A stretch of DNA of 64,000 nucleotides, taken from the NCBI RefSeq assembly GCF_051846935.1, contig NZ_JBPYCS010000011.1, positions 1 to 64,000 on the forward strand, written 5' to 3'. Both the position numbers and the translations under genes were made by a program. How positions within the stretch are numbered: the stretch's first letter is position 1; every line of letters begins with the position of its first letter. Positions 17,136 through 25,805 of this stretch are shown piece after piece. The DNA is from JBPYCR01 sp051846935. GTDB lineage: Bacteria > Bacillota > Bacilli > Bacillales > Amphibacillaceae. A model generated the notes under the pieces. The model was given only the letters and a program-made list of their open reading frames with translations, was not told the origin of the DNA and made no database searches.

Positions 17136-18095
17136 GTGTGTCGGACTTTTAAAGCAATACTATTTTTCACAGTACTATTCGTATGGACAGGCTGTAGCTT
17201 TAATTCAAAAGAGAATGAAATACATAAAGTAGGCATGTTAGTAGAAGGTATTGCACAAAATAATGAATGGGATCAAACAGGATATATCGGGCTCGTACAA
17301 ATTGGAGACCGATACAATGTTGATGTTTTTTATCGTGATCAAGTTACTACCGAAGCAGATGTAATAAAAGCAGTAGATGAACTCGTAAATCGTGGTGTTA
17401 ATCTTATATATGGCCATAGTAGTACGTATGGTAAGTATTTTGCTACAATTGCTTCATATTATCCGGACGTTCACTTCATTTATTTTAACGGAGACTATAC
17501 ACGAAAAAATGTAACGAGTATAAATATTGATTCGCATGCAATGGGATTCTTTGCAGGTATGGTGGCCGGTAAAATGACTACTACGAAGACAGTTGGAGTA
17601 ATTGCTGCACATGAATGGCAAACAGAAGTTGAAGGTTTTTTTGAAGGTGTAAAGTATGAAGATGGAAATGTAAATGTTCATATAAACTATGTAAATGATT
17701 GGCATGATAAAGTAACTGCTACTTCTATGTATGAACGAATGCTTGGGAAAAATACAGATGTATTTTATCCAGCAGGCGATAGTTTTAGTACGGAAATTGT
17801 TCAAAAGGCAACTAATAACAGAAAGTATGCAATAGGTTATGTTACGGATCAGTCTTCCATTGATCAGTCGAAGGTACTGACGAGCACCATTCATCATGCA
17901 GACCGACTTTATTTGATAACAGCACATATGTTTCAAATGGGGGAACTGAAAGGTGAAAAGCTGACATTTGATTTTCAAGATGAGGTTATTTCCTTAGGGG
18001 CATTTAGCGATCAAGTTCCAAACAGCTTCATCGAAAAAGTAGAAGAAGCTGTACAAATATATCAAGATACCGGACTTTTACCGAATGAGCAATAA
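17136..18095 (+). CDS. med: Med-like BMP-family substrate-binding lipoprotein
   Basis: The 319-residue Bmp/PnrA-type binding protein begins with a lipoprotein signal (FFTVLFVWTGC, Cys near residue 20). The family landmarks are KVGMLVEGIAQNNEWDQTGY, NLIYGHSSTYG, HFIYFNGDY and GFFAGMVAGKMT. In B. subtilis Med sits in the same place and raises ComK production, linking it to competence. The start is GTG 17136 after GAGGTG. In B. subtilis comZ follows med, but here no comZ-like frame is seen and a family C repeat occupies the gap before fabH. Confidence 0.83.
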   Translation: MCRTFKAILFFTVLFVWTGCSFNSKENEIHKVGMLVEGIAQNNEWDQTGYIGLVQIGDRYNVDVFYRDQVTTEADVIKAVDELVNRGVNLIYGHSSTYGKYFATIASYYPDVHFIYFNGDYTRKNVTSINIDSHAMGFFAGMVAGKMTTTKTVGVIAAHEWQTEVEGFFEGVKYEDGNVNVHINYVNDWHDKVTATSMYERMLGKNTDVFYPAGDSFSTEIVQKATNNRKYAIGYVTDQSSIDQSKVLTSTIHHADRLYLITAHMFQMGELKGEKLTFDFQDEVISLGAFSDQVPNSFIEKVEEAVQIYQDTGLLPNEQ

Positions 18096-18120
18096 TGTAA
18101 CGAACCGTTACTAAGCGTAT

Positions 18121-18348
18121 GTATATTGCACACAATAGCGTATGGAAGACAAGAGACTCTAGTTGGAAAAGCAACAGTCGAAAAATCGGCTTAGGTAGTT
18201 GGATAAAATTCTCGAAATAGTTGAGGCGTTGTCCATAGAAAGCGTAGTAATTAGGAACGGCGGTAACCGCATGATATTTAATTACAATATTACAAAAAGG
18301 GTGTTTTTCAAGGTTGTAAAATAACCATCCCTAAATAAGTGACTCAAC
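18121..18348 (-). repeat. Dispersed repeat family C, copy 2
   Basis: A non-coding block in reverse orientation relative to 9284-9512, sharing GTTGAGGCGTTGTCC, AACGGCGGTAACCGC and TTTTTCAAGGTTG. The 8-mer CTAAGCGT lies on each side (18111-18118 and 18349-18356), which looks like a target duplication. It sits between med and fabH. Confidence 0.55.
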
Positions 18349-18381
18349 CTAAGCGTTTTTTTTGCTTGCAACGGTTAAAAA

Positions 18382-18412
18382 TTTACATTAAAATTAGTAC
18401 CAAGTCATAACA
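18382..18412 (+). promoter_or_regulatory. Probable FapR operator over the fabH promoter
   Basis: ATTAGTACCAAGTCATAA matches the left half of the FapR inverted repeat (TTAGTACC) and partly its right half. It overlaps a possible promoter with TTTACA at 18382-18387 and TCATAA 17 bases later. FapR represses fab genes and is released by malonyl-CoA, so this would control fabH-fabF. Confidence 0.6.
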
Positions 18413-18451
18413 TTTGATAGTAATAATTAAATTAACTAAGGGGTTGGATAT

Positions 18452-19390
18452 ATGGGTGCAGGCATTTTAGGGGTAGGACATTACGCTCCGGATAAAATAG
18501 TAACGAATAAAGACTTGGAAAAAATAGTTGATACAACGGATGAATGGATTACTTCTAGAACGGGAATTGAAGAGCGTCGAATTGCTGGAGATAACGAAAA
18601 TTCATCTGATATGGCTTTCTTTGCTGCTCAAAGTGCATTGAAGGATGCGAATATAAATGCGAAAGATATTGATTTAATTTTAGTTGCTACGGTAACACCT
18701 GACACACCGTTTCCATCTGTAGCATGTATGCTTCAAGACCGATTAGGTGCACAACATGCAGCTGCAATGGATGTAAGTGCAGCTTGCACGGGTTTTGTTT
18801 ATGGACTCGTTACAGCACAACAATTTATTGAAGCAAAAACATACAAGCATGTTTTAGTAGTTGGTGTTGATAAATTGTCTAAAATAACAGATTGGACAGA
18901 TCGTAACACATGTGTCTTACTTGGCGATGGTGCAGGTGCAGTTGTTGTTGGAGAGGTTTCAGAAGGGAAAGGCATTCTTTCTCATGAACTAGGTGCTAAC
19001 GGTGCTGGAGGAAGAGAGCTGTACCAAAATGAAAATGACCATCTCGTTATGAACGGGAGAGAGGTTTTCAAATTTGCTGTCCGACAGATGCCAGAATCAT
19101 CTGTAAACGTCGTAGAAAAAATTGGATTAAAAAAAGAGGATGTCGACTATTTAATTCCACACCAAGCAAATATTCGCATTATGGAAGCCGCTCGAGAACG
19201 GCTCGGCATCGCGGAAGAGAAAATGGCAAAAACGATTAAAAAATATGGCAACAATTCATCCGCTTCGATACCGATTGCTCTATCTGAGTCGGTAAAGCAA
19301 GGTAAAATAAAAGAAAATGATTTAATTGTGTTGGTAGGATTTGGTGGCGGTTTAACATGGGGTGCAGCCGCAATTCGCTGGGGAAAATAA
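18452..19390 (+). CDS. fabH: 3-oxoacyl-ACP synthase III (FabH)
   Basis: The 312-residue ketoacyl-ACP synthase III condenses acyl-CoA with malonyl-ACP to start fatty acid synthesis. The catalytic triad is visible: Cys112 in DVSAACTGF, His237 in PHQANIR and Asn267 in YGNNSSAS. The RTGIEERR segment near residue 36 and the C-terminal GFGGGLTWGA fit the family. The start ATG has AAGGGGTTGG upstream. It precedes fabF with a 106-base gap, the B. subtilis fabHA-fabF arrangement. Confidence 0.95.
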   Translation: MGAGILGVGHYAPDKIVTNKDLEKIVDTTDEWITSRTGIEERRIAGDNENSSDMAFFAAQSALKDANINAKDIDLILVATVTPDTPFPSVACMLQDRLGAQHAAAMDVSAACTGFVYGLVTAQQFIEAKTYKHVLVVGVDKLSKITDWTDRNTCVLLGDGAGAVVVGEVSEGKGILSHELGANGAGGRELYQNENDHLVMNGREVFKFAVRQMPESSVNVVEKIGLKKEDVDYLIPHQANIRIMEAARERLGIAEEKMAKTIKKYGNNSSASIPIALSESVKQGKIKENDLIVLVGFGGGLTWGAAAIRWGK

Positions 19391-19496
19391 GCAATCGCCA
19401 CGTACAAGTATGGTAAATTAATGCTAGATAAAAATGTAGCTTTATAAACAAACTACGGAATTTATAATTAGGAAGTAATGTAAAGGGAGGCCAAAA

Positions 19497-20738
19497 ATGG
19501 TGACGAATAGAAGAGTAGTTATAACAGGTCTTGGTGCGGTCACACCAGTCGGTAATGATGCATTGACACTATGGGACAACATTAAAGCGGGCAATTCAGG
19601 AATCGATTTTATTACGAAGGTAGATCGTGAGCAATTTCCAGTACATGTCGCTGCTGAAGTAAAAGACTTTGATCCATCGACATACATCGATAAAAAAGAT
19701 ATACGAAAAATGGATTTATTTACACAGTATGCAGTTGTAGCAGCAAAAATGGCTGCAGAGGATGCAAGATTAACAATTGATGACAGCAATGCCGAACGCG
19801 TAGGTGTTTGGATTGGCTGTGGAATTGGCGGAATGCAAGTATATGAGGAGCAGTTACGCAAATTCATTGAAAAAGGAGCAAAACGAGTGAGCCCGTTTTT
19901 TGTTCCGATGTTAATTCCGGATATGGCTGCTGGCCAAGTTTCTATCCAGCTCGGTGCAAAAGGAATTAATTCTTGTACGGTAACCGCTTGTGCCTCAGGT
20001 GCCAATTCGATTGGGGATGCGTATAAAGCGGTTCAAAGAGGGGACGTCGATTATATTATTACTGGTGGAACTGAATCACCGATTACGAATATGGCGTTTG
20101 CGGGATTCTCTTCCATGCGTGCACTTTCTCAAAATGAAGATCCAGCTACAGCAAGTCGACCATTCGATAAAAATCGAGATGGATTCGTAATGGGTGAAGG
20201 AGCCGGTATATTAATTCTTGAAACATTAGAAACAGCATTGGAGCGAGATGCACACATTTATGCTGAAGTTGTAGGGTATGGTTCAACAGGCGATGCGTAC
20301 CATATTTCCGCACCAGCTGAAGGTGGTGAAGGAGCAGCAAGAGCAATGAAACAAGCTTTAACAGATGCTCAGCTTTCTGTAGAGGATGTTGATTACATTA
20401 ATGCACATGGTACAAGTACGGATATGAACGATCGATTTGAAACAGAAGCGATAAAAACCGTATTTGGCGACCACGCTAAAAAACTAGCTGTGTCTTCAAC
20501 AAAATCAATGACAGGCCATTTACTAGGAGCGGCAGGTGGTGTAGAAGCAGTGATCGCTGCGAAAGCAATTGACGATTCCTTAATTCCACCAACAACAAAT
20601 TATGAAACACCAGACCCAGAATGTGATTTGGATTATGTGCCAAATGTAGCTAGAGAACAAGAGATAGACGTTGTAATGAGTAATTCATTTGGGTTCGGCG
20701 GACACAATGTTTCGCTTGTATTTAAAAAATTTAAATAA
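19497..20738 (+). CDS. fabF: 3-oxoacyl-ACP synthase II (FabF)
   Basis: The 413-residue elongating ketoacyl-ACP synthase has the nucleophile Cys165 in TACASGANSIG, the first His in NAHGTSTDMND, the Lys in SSTKSMTGHLLGAAGG with its second His, and the gatekeeper region NSFGFGGHN. It extends acyl chains with malonyl-ACP. The ATG follows AAAGGGAGG. Probably cotranscribed with fabH under FapR-type control, and closed by a terminator. Confidence 0.96.
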   Translation: MVTNRRVVITGLGAVTPVGNDALTLWDNIKAGNSGIDFITKVDREQFPVHVAAEVKDFDPSTYIDKKDIRKMDLFTQYAVVAAKMAAEDARLTIDDSNAERVGVWIGCGIGGMQVYEEQLRKFIEKGAKRVSPFFVPMLIPDMAAGQVSIQLGAKGINSCTVTACASGANSIGDAYKAVQRGDVDYIITGGTESPITNMAFAGFSSMRALSQNEDPATASRPFDKNRDGFVMGEGAGILILETLETALERDAHIYAEVVGYGSTGDAYHISAPAEGGEGAARAMKQALTDAQLSVEDVDYINAHGTSTDMNDRFETEAIKTVFGDHAKKLAVSSTKSMTGHLLGAAGGVEAVIAAKAIDDSLIPPTTNYETPDPECDLDYVPNVAREQEIDVVMSNSFGFGGHNVSLVFKKFK

Positions 20739-20767
20739 ACGCATATAAATTTAATAGATAAGCAATA

Positions 20768-20815
20768 AAAAGGTTCTGATCCATTAAGTTGGTCATCAGA
20801 ACCTTTGTTATTTTT
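20768..20815 (+). terminator. Rho-independent terminator after fabF
   Basis: The stem AAAGGTTCTGAT / ATCAGAACCTTT is followed by GTTATTTTT. Confidence 0.85.
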
Positions 20816-20937
20816 AACAATTTTTCAAATGTCCGTATTCGTCTTTTCAAGGGTGGTTCCCATCGCTTATATAATCATTAATTTAATTTACAAGCATATA
20901 TTTATACAAAGAGGTGGACAGGCCAGGGGTGGATAAA

Positions 20938-21147
20938 ATGATGTTGCATATGTTTATGTTCTTAATTGGCTTTGGACTTGCTGTATCTGGTGGTGTATCA
21001 ATCATTGCTTATATGAACTTTTTGCCTGCTGGCATTACGTGGGTTGAATACTTTATTTTTATTAAAAGCAGAGTAGAGTGTTATTTTCTTCCACTAGGGT
21101 TTTTAATAATGGCATTTGTTATTTATCGTTTTCCGAATCATAGCTAG
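20938..21147 (+). CDS. Small membrane protein, unknown
   Basis: The 69-residue protein has two hydrophobic helices (FMFLIGFGLAVSGGVSIIAY and CYFLPLGFLIMAFVIYR) separated by a loop with a Trp-Val-Glu turn. I start at the ATG at 20938, six bases after AGGGGTGG. The upstream GTG at 20914 would add eight residues and has a poorer site. It lies 73 bases before yjbA on the same strand. I do not recognise a named family. Confidence 0.65.
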   Translation: MMLHMFMFLIGFGLAVSGGVSIIAYMNFLPAGITWVEYFIFIKSRVECYFLPLGFLIMAFVIYRFPNHS

Positions 21148-21220
21148 CAGCCTGCCATAAGAATATTTTTTTGCTAGGATGGTCATAATGATTTTAAATG
21201 CTTTAAAAGGTGGGTGCAAC

Positions 21221-21982
21221 ATGTTGTATTTATATGATGTATGGGCAAATTGGTTTGAAGGGGAAGAGCACGGCTACAATGTATGTTATTTTCATGAGTG
21301 GCGCAAATCAGATCGCATCGATTTGCTCGATCAAGTTCCATTACTATACATAACAGATGAATGCTTTTCTTTTATAGAAAATGGAATGAATGATTTGCCT
21401 AATGATTTATTAAATAAAATACATAAGCGTGCATACAGAAGAAACGGTCAAGAAAGAAAGGAGATTGCATATGCTTGTATCGTTTCTAATGGAAAAAATA
21501 GTCTTGCTTTTGATACGATTGGGTATCAAATACCCGTACGAAAAAGCCGGTTAATTCCTAGGCAAGAACAGCTTGTATATGGAATGCTGAAAAGTACGAA
21601 ACAACTCGATTTTAAATTTGAGCAAAAAGAAAAGGAAGCGCATAATGATATTATTTCTCTAAAACAGGCATATGTAGTGGGATTGACTAGAAGGGAACGG
21701 CAGTTAAAGCAATTATTAATGATGGCGCTTGATCAATTACGAACGATTAACAATTTGGAAGAGCTTCGCTATTGGCTAACGGAATGGGAACCGAAAAAGT
21801 ACCCGTTTATTCGTTATATGGATAAAGATAAAGTATGGAATGCTCTTTATCATGATGTGAAGCATGGATGGAGTCCACGTCATGAAGAGTTATGCTTTCA
21901 ACTTATTAAAGGCCATCCTTTTCTTGAAAATATGTGGGAATTTGAACAAACGCAAAAGCATAATACATCTAAACTAAAGTAA
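21221..21982 (+). CDS. yjbA: YjbA family protein (DUF3603)
   Basis: The 253-residue cytoplasmic protein starts LYLYDVWANWFEGEEHGYNV, the usual opening of the DUF3603/YjbA family, and contains KIHKRAYRRNGQER and a long charged helical region to its C-terminus. The start is ATG 21221 with AAAGGTGG upstream; 14 earlier codons lack a ribosome site. B. subtilis yjbA also lies next to trpS. No catalytic motif is evident and function is unknown. Confidence 0.82.
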   Translation: MLYLYDVWANWFEGEEHGYNVCYFHEWRKSDRIDLLDQVPLLYITDECFSFIENGMNDLPNDLLNKIHKRAYRRNGQERKEIAYACIVSNGKNSLAFDTIGYQIPVRKSRLIPRQEQLVYGMLKSTKQLDFKFEQKEKEAHNDIISLKQAYVVGLTRRERQLKQLLMMALDQLRTINNLEELRYWLTEWEPKKYPFIRYMDKDKVWNALYHDVKHGWSPRHEELCFQLIKGHPFLENMWEFEQTQKHNTSKLK

Positions 21983-22017
21983 AAAATCAGTGCCTCTTTA
22001 CGAGCACTGATTTTTTA
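21981..22017. terminator. Bidirectional terminator between yjbA and trpS
   Basis: The stem AAAAAATCAGTGC / GCACTGATTTTTT is symmetric with A/T tails on both sides. Confidence 0.85.
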
Positions 22018-22064
22018 TCTTTTGAACCTTAAAGTCATTTGACCTAGTTTGTTTCATGTCCATT

Positions 22065-23048
22065 TTACTTTCTTCCAAGACCCATAGCTTGGTACGCCTT
22101 TTTTAATGTTTTATTTGCGGTTTCGGTTGCTTTTTTTGTTCCTTGATCTAATATTTGATCTAATTCATTAGAATTAATTAATTGTTCGTACTTATCTTGG
22201 ATCGGCTCCAACAGGTGAAGGACAGCTTTTGCAGTATCCCCTTTAAATTCTCCATACCCTCGATCCTTATATTTTTCCTCAAGTGATTCGATGGAATCTC
22301 CAGTACAGCTTGCATATATTGTTAGTAAGTTTGAAATGCCTGGCTTGTTTTCTTTATCAAATTTAACGATCCCTTCTGAATCGGTGACAGCACTTTTGAT
22401 TTTCTTTTCAATTTTTTTCGGGCTGTCAAGCATTGATATAAACCCTTTTTCATTTTCATCAGACTTACTCATTTTCTTCTGTGGCTCTTGCAAGGACATA
22501 ATTCGAGCACCTACCTCAGGAACACGAATTTCAGGAACGGCAAAGGTTTCTTTATATCGATTATTAAACCGCTGTGCAAGGTTTCTAGTAAGCTCTAGAT
22601 GCTGAGTTTGGTCGTCACCAACCGGAACAATATTCGTTTGATAAAGTAGAATATCTGCAGCCATTAGAGCAGGGTAGGTAAATAAAGCAGAAGAAACACC
22701 CTCCTTACCAGAAGATTTATCTTTAAACTGAGTCATCCGTTCGAGCTCGCCCATATAGCTAATCGATTGAAGCATCCAGCTAAGTTGTGTATGTGCTGAT
22801 ACTTCAGATTGTATAAACAAAGTCGATTTTTCAGGATTGATACCTGAAGCAAGATAAATTGCAGCAAGTGAACGAATATTGTGTTGTAGTGTTGCTGGGT
22901 CTTGCGGGACTGTAATCGCATGATTGTCAACGATACAAAAATAACAATCATGCTCATTTTGTAATTGTACAAATTGTCGAATTGCTCCAAGATAATTTCC
23001 AATCGTTAATGTGCCGCTCGGTTGTATCCCGGAAAATATTGTTTTCAA
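22065..23048 (-). CDS. trpS: Tryptophanyl-tRNA synthetase
   Basis: The 327-residue class I synthetase charges tRNA-Trp. It has the opening FSGIQPSGTLTIGNYLGA (HIGH-equivalent TIGN), the tryptophan-pocket segment TNIVPVGDDQTQHLELTR and the signature KKMSKSDEN. Length and order are standard. Only a weak partial match to a T-box core is present upstream, so tRNA-dependent control, known for B. subtilis trpS, is not supported here. A family A element lies about 200 bases upstream. Confidence 0.96.
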   Translation of the reverse strand: MKTIFSGIQPSGTLTIGNYLGAIRQFVQLQNEHDCYFCIVDNHAITVPQDPATLQHNIRSLAAIYLASGINPEKSTLFIQSEVSAHTQLSWMLQSISYMGELERMTQFKDKSSGKEGVSSALFTYPALMAADILLYQTNIVPVGDDQTQHLELTRNLAQRFNNRYKETFAVPEIRVPEVGARIMSLQEPQKKMSKSDENEKGFISMLDSPKKIEKKIKSAVTDSEGIVKFDKENKPGISNLLTIYASCTGDSIESLEEKYKDRGYGEFKGDTAKAVLHLLEPIQDKYEQLINSNELDQILDQGTKKATETANKTLKKAYQAMGLGRK

Positions 23049-23254
23049 AATAATTCACTCCATTAGTTTACTCGTTACAAATGTAACATCTATTTCTGTA
23101 TGTATTCGAAATAAAAAAGATAAATAAAAAAGCCTGTAATCCATCGTTATTACTTATGAGCCTAAAAGCGCGGATCGCTGCTTGTTCAATTGTACTGATT
23201 CACTCAAATTATATACTACGGAGAAAAAATAAATCAAGTTTAAGACAAATTTGG

Positions 23255-23514
23255 ATTGAGTCACGTAATTGTGGGTGTTATTTTAAGAAGTTAAAACCTC
23301 TCTTTGTATTCGTTAATTTTAGTATTGATTCCTACCGAGCGCAGTAGATATACACTACGCTTTCCGAGGAGGCTGAAGCCGTGCCCGCAGAAAGCATCCA
23401 CCTGCAGTGAAAATCAACGGTGTTATTCATGTGTATATCGTTCGAAGTAAAATTAATCACATATTATCTAGTTAGATTCGTGCATGTGTTCCCCCACAAA
23501 CAGTTTACTCATAC
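23255..23514 (+). mobile_element. MITE-like element, family A copy 3
   Basis: A 260-bp element with the exact 10-bp flanking repeat ACAAATTTGG (23245-23254 and 23515-23524). Ends are ATTGAGTCACGTAATTGTGG and, reverse complement, GTATGAGTAAACTGTTTGTG. It contains the 22-base block TAGATATACACTACGC... that copy 1 lacks. After the right target copy, 22 bases identical to the element's own left end follow before sequences diverge into a family C fragment, so the total flanking identity is 32 bases. Confidence 0.78.
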
Positions 23515-23524
23515 ACAAATTTGG

Positions 23525-23640
23525 ATTGAGTCACGTAATTGTGGGTACAAATTTACAAGCTTGAAAAGCCCCTTTTTTGTAAAATAATCTAGTTTTTTAA
23601 TACGTTTTACCTGTCGCCGTTGACATAATAAAATAACTAT
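23525..23640 (+). repeat. Dispersed repeat family C, shortened copy 3
   Basis: It starts ATTGAGTCACGTAATTGTGG, then reads AAGCTTGAAAAGCCCC and CTGTCGCCGTTGACAT, matching the first half of family C. The right half is missing or diverged. From 23641 to 23893 I see no gene; a possible hairpin ACGTGTTTGAAGGACAAACGT lies at about 23842-23862. Confidence 0.45.
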
Positions 23641-23893
23641 AGATAGTATTCTCCAGTATAGGAACTAAGAAAATTGTTTGTACAATATCACTCTAATACT
23701 TTCACATACGTTAATTCGACAAAATAACTTAGTTTCCATTTCGTTTTTACATTATGTGCTTTATAATAGATACATAGCTTGGTATCGAAAGCTGCCCTGG
23801 AGCTACTAACATCCAGGTTTGAATATCAAGGTGTACAGCCTACGTGTTTGAAGGACAAACGTACACTTGAAAACAGCCTTTTTAATGGGGGTA

Positions 23894-24160
23894 TGACCGC
23901 AAGGAGAATAAGAGCGGTCCCAAATGAGCCTAAGACCATTATCTAGAAACATCACGGAGTGTCCAAGTGATTGATATATGATACAAGTCGTTCATTTACA
24001 AATCAGAGTACAAACGGAGTTGTCTTTCATTGCAGGCGGCGACTCTAGCGGGAAAGCATGCGTCTTGGGTCCCCACAGTGAGCGCTCTTTACGAGCGAGG
24101 AGGCTCAAGCAGTGCCCGCAGAAAGCGTCCGCCTGCAGCATAAGATAACGGAGTTTTAAA
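23894..24160 (+). repeat. Dispersed repeat family D, copy 1, with a conserved structured-looking head
   Basis: The block has two parts. The first 100 bases contain a perfect GACCGC...GCGGTC hairpin and the line CCTAAGACCATTATCTAGAA. The second is a GC-rich core GCGGCGACTCTAGCGGG ... GTGCCCGCAGAAAGCGTCC. Both parts recur in the same order on the minus strand at 48243-48500. No coding frame is supported between 23049 and 24239. Confidence 0.6.
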
Positions 24161-24239
24161 GTCGGTATAACTTAAAAATGAATCAGAATACATAGGCTAA
24201 GATTATTGCCTAAATATACTATACGAGGAGATGAGCAGC

Positions 24240-25439
24240 TTGGGGAAAAAACAACTTCAATACATATCTATTATATTTATAATCTGCCTTTCTTTTAGTA
24301 ATCCTATATCTATTGTAGGTAGTGAATTAAAAGAAGTAAGCTTTCATAAAGAAAAACAGATTAAGTTAGAAGAAATAAAGACAGATAAAGGATTTAAAAG
24401 ATTTACATACGATTCTGGATTGCACTTTGAATATCCTGACGCTGTAAGAGGGATTTATGTTACAGGGCCATCTGCAGGTGGACAACGGTTTGAAAAACTA
24501 CTTAATCTAGTAGAAACAACAAACTTAAATGCAATGGTTATTGATGTGAAAGAGGATTTTGGAAAGCTGACATTTATACCGGACGGCGATTCCTCGATGA
24601 AGGATGCGGCGGATAATTTTATTAAAGATCCTAGAAAACTATTAGAGCTACTAGAAGAAAAGCAAATTTATCCAATTGCTCGTATCGTTGTTTTTAAAGA
24701 TTCTGTTTTAGCAAATAAACGACCAGACTTATCTTTTACGAAAAATGGCAACGTATGGGTTAACAACCGAAATGAAGCGTTCGTAAATCCTTTTGAGAAA
24801 GAAGTATGGGAATACAATATAGAAATAGCAAAAATGGCTGCCGAGCTCGGCTTCCAGGAAATTCAGTTTGATTATGTTCGATTTCCAGAAGGGTTTGAAC
24901 ACAGGGATGCAACATTGGATTACACACTTGGAGACTATGAAAATTCTGATTTAAGCAATGTAAAAAAACGAGTTGAAGCTGTTACTGATTTTGTTGCTTA
25001 TGCAAAGAAGGAATTGGAACATTATGATGTCGATGTTTCTGTTGATATTTTTGGCTATGCTGCAACGATAGAAGAAACGCCAGGTATAGGGCAAAATTTC
25101 TCAAAAATTTCTAGTCATGTCGATGTTATTTCATCAATGATTTATCCAAGCCACTGGACCGCTTACTTTGGCATTCCTTTTCCTGATAAAGAACCTTATC
25201 GTCTTGTGAATGAATATGCGAAGGTTGAAAATTCTGTTTTAGAAAAACTAGAAAATAGACCGACGTCTCGTCCGTGGATCCAAGACTTCGAAGCGCCGTG
25301 GCTCTATAAAGGTCCTGCTACACAGTATGGTAAGGAAGAAGTAGAAGCTCAAATTAAAGCGCTAAAAGAAAACGGCATTGACGAATATTTACTTTGGAAT
25401 GCTGGAAACACGTACACTAAAAATGTAGATTATCAATAA
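24240..25439 (+). CDS. Putative glycoside hydrolase (DUF4015), exported
   Basis: The 399-residue protein has a signal-type N-terminus (a hydrophobic run ISIIFIICLSFSNPISIVGS) followed by a barrel-type DUF4015 domain: VRGIYVTGPSAGG, LNAMVIDVKEDFGKL, YPIARIVVFKD, GFQEIQFDYVRFPE and DEYLLWNAGNTYT. This family is predicted to cleave glycans outside the membrane, but activity is not established. The start is TTG 24240, ten bases after CGAGGAG. The ATG at 24231 touches the ribosome site. It stands alone between repeat-filled gaps. Confidence 0.8.
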   Translation: MGKKQLQYISIIFIICLSFSNPISIVGSELKEVSFHKEKQIKLEEIKTDKGFKRFTYDSGLHFEYPDAVRGIYVTGPSAGGQRFEKLLNLVETTNLNAMVIDVKEDFGKLTFIPDGDSSMKDAADNFIKDPRKLLELLEEKQIYPIARIVVFKDSVLANKRPDLSFTKNGNVWVNNRNEAFVNPFEKEVWEYNIEIAKMAAELGFQEIQFDYVRFPEGFEHRDATLDYTLGDYENSDLSNVKKRVEAVTDFVAYAKKELEHYDVDVSVDIFGYAATIEETPGIGQNFSKISSHVDVISSMIYPSHWTAYFGIPFPDKEPYRLVNEYAKVENSVLEKLENRPTSRPWIQDFEAPWLYKGPATQYGKEEVEAQIKALKENGIDEYLLWNAGNTYTKNVDYQ

Positions 25440-25469
25440 ATTAGACACAAAAGGCCTCGACCATATATC

Positions 25470-25640
25470 AATAATCTAACGAAAAACGAACCGTGTACTG
25501 CATAGTTCTAGTAGTTACCGTAATTTTTAGTGGGAGAAAGGCCATCGGTGAGCCTTTGTAGAAGCTTTCGTTCTATAAAGGCACACGAGCCACCCACAGA
25601 AAGCTAAGTACATTTCGGAGCGTTATAAATAGACGGACGA
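25470..25640 (+). repeat. Degenerate member of the dispersed GC-rich repeat group
   Basis: The region carries GAGCCACCCACAGAAAGCTAAG and nearby AAGGCACACGAGCC, a worn form of the GCCCGCAGAAAGCGTCC core of families A and D. The remaining sequence to 25805 holds only the ribosome site of the next gene. Confidence 0.35.
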
Positions 25641-25805
25641 ATAAAAATTTGGACTTTGCATAATTTAAATAGATTTCCCACTTTCTAATTAGTTGAAAGC
25701 TCGATTAAATTTTGGAAAAAGTGGGTATACTCAACTACAAGTGATTAAAGCACATATCATATTATGCATGGAGTCATTTTTTAAGAGAAAAGGAGTATAC
25801 ACTAA

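Noticed and set aside
19442..20005. 187-codon frame antisense to fabF
   Set aside because: A mirror frame of a strongly conserved gene, with no family pattern of its own.
23049..23254. T-box leader before trpS
   Set aside because: B. subtilis trpS has a T-box, so I looked for AGGGTGGNACCGCG on the minus strand. Only a weak string, GCGATCCGCG, is present, without a recognisable specifier loop or antiterminator.
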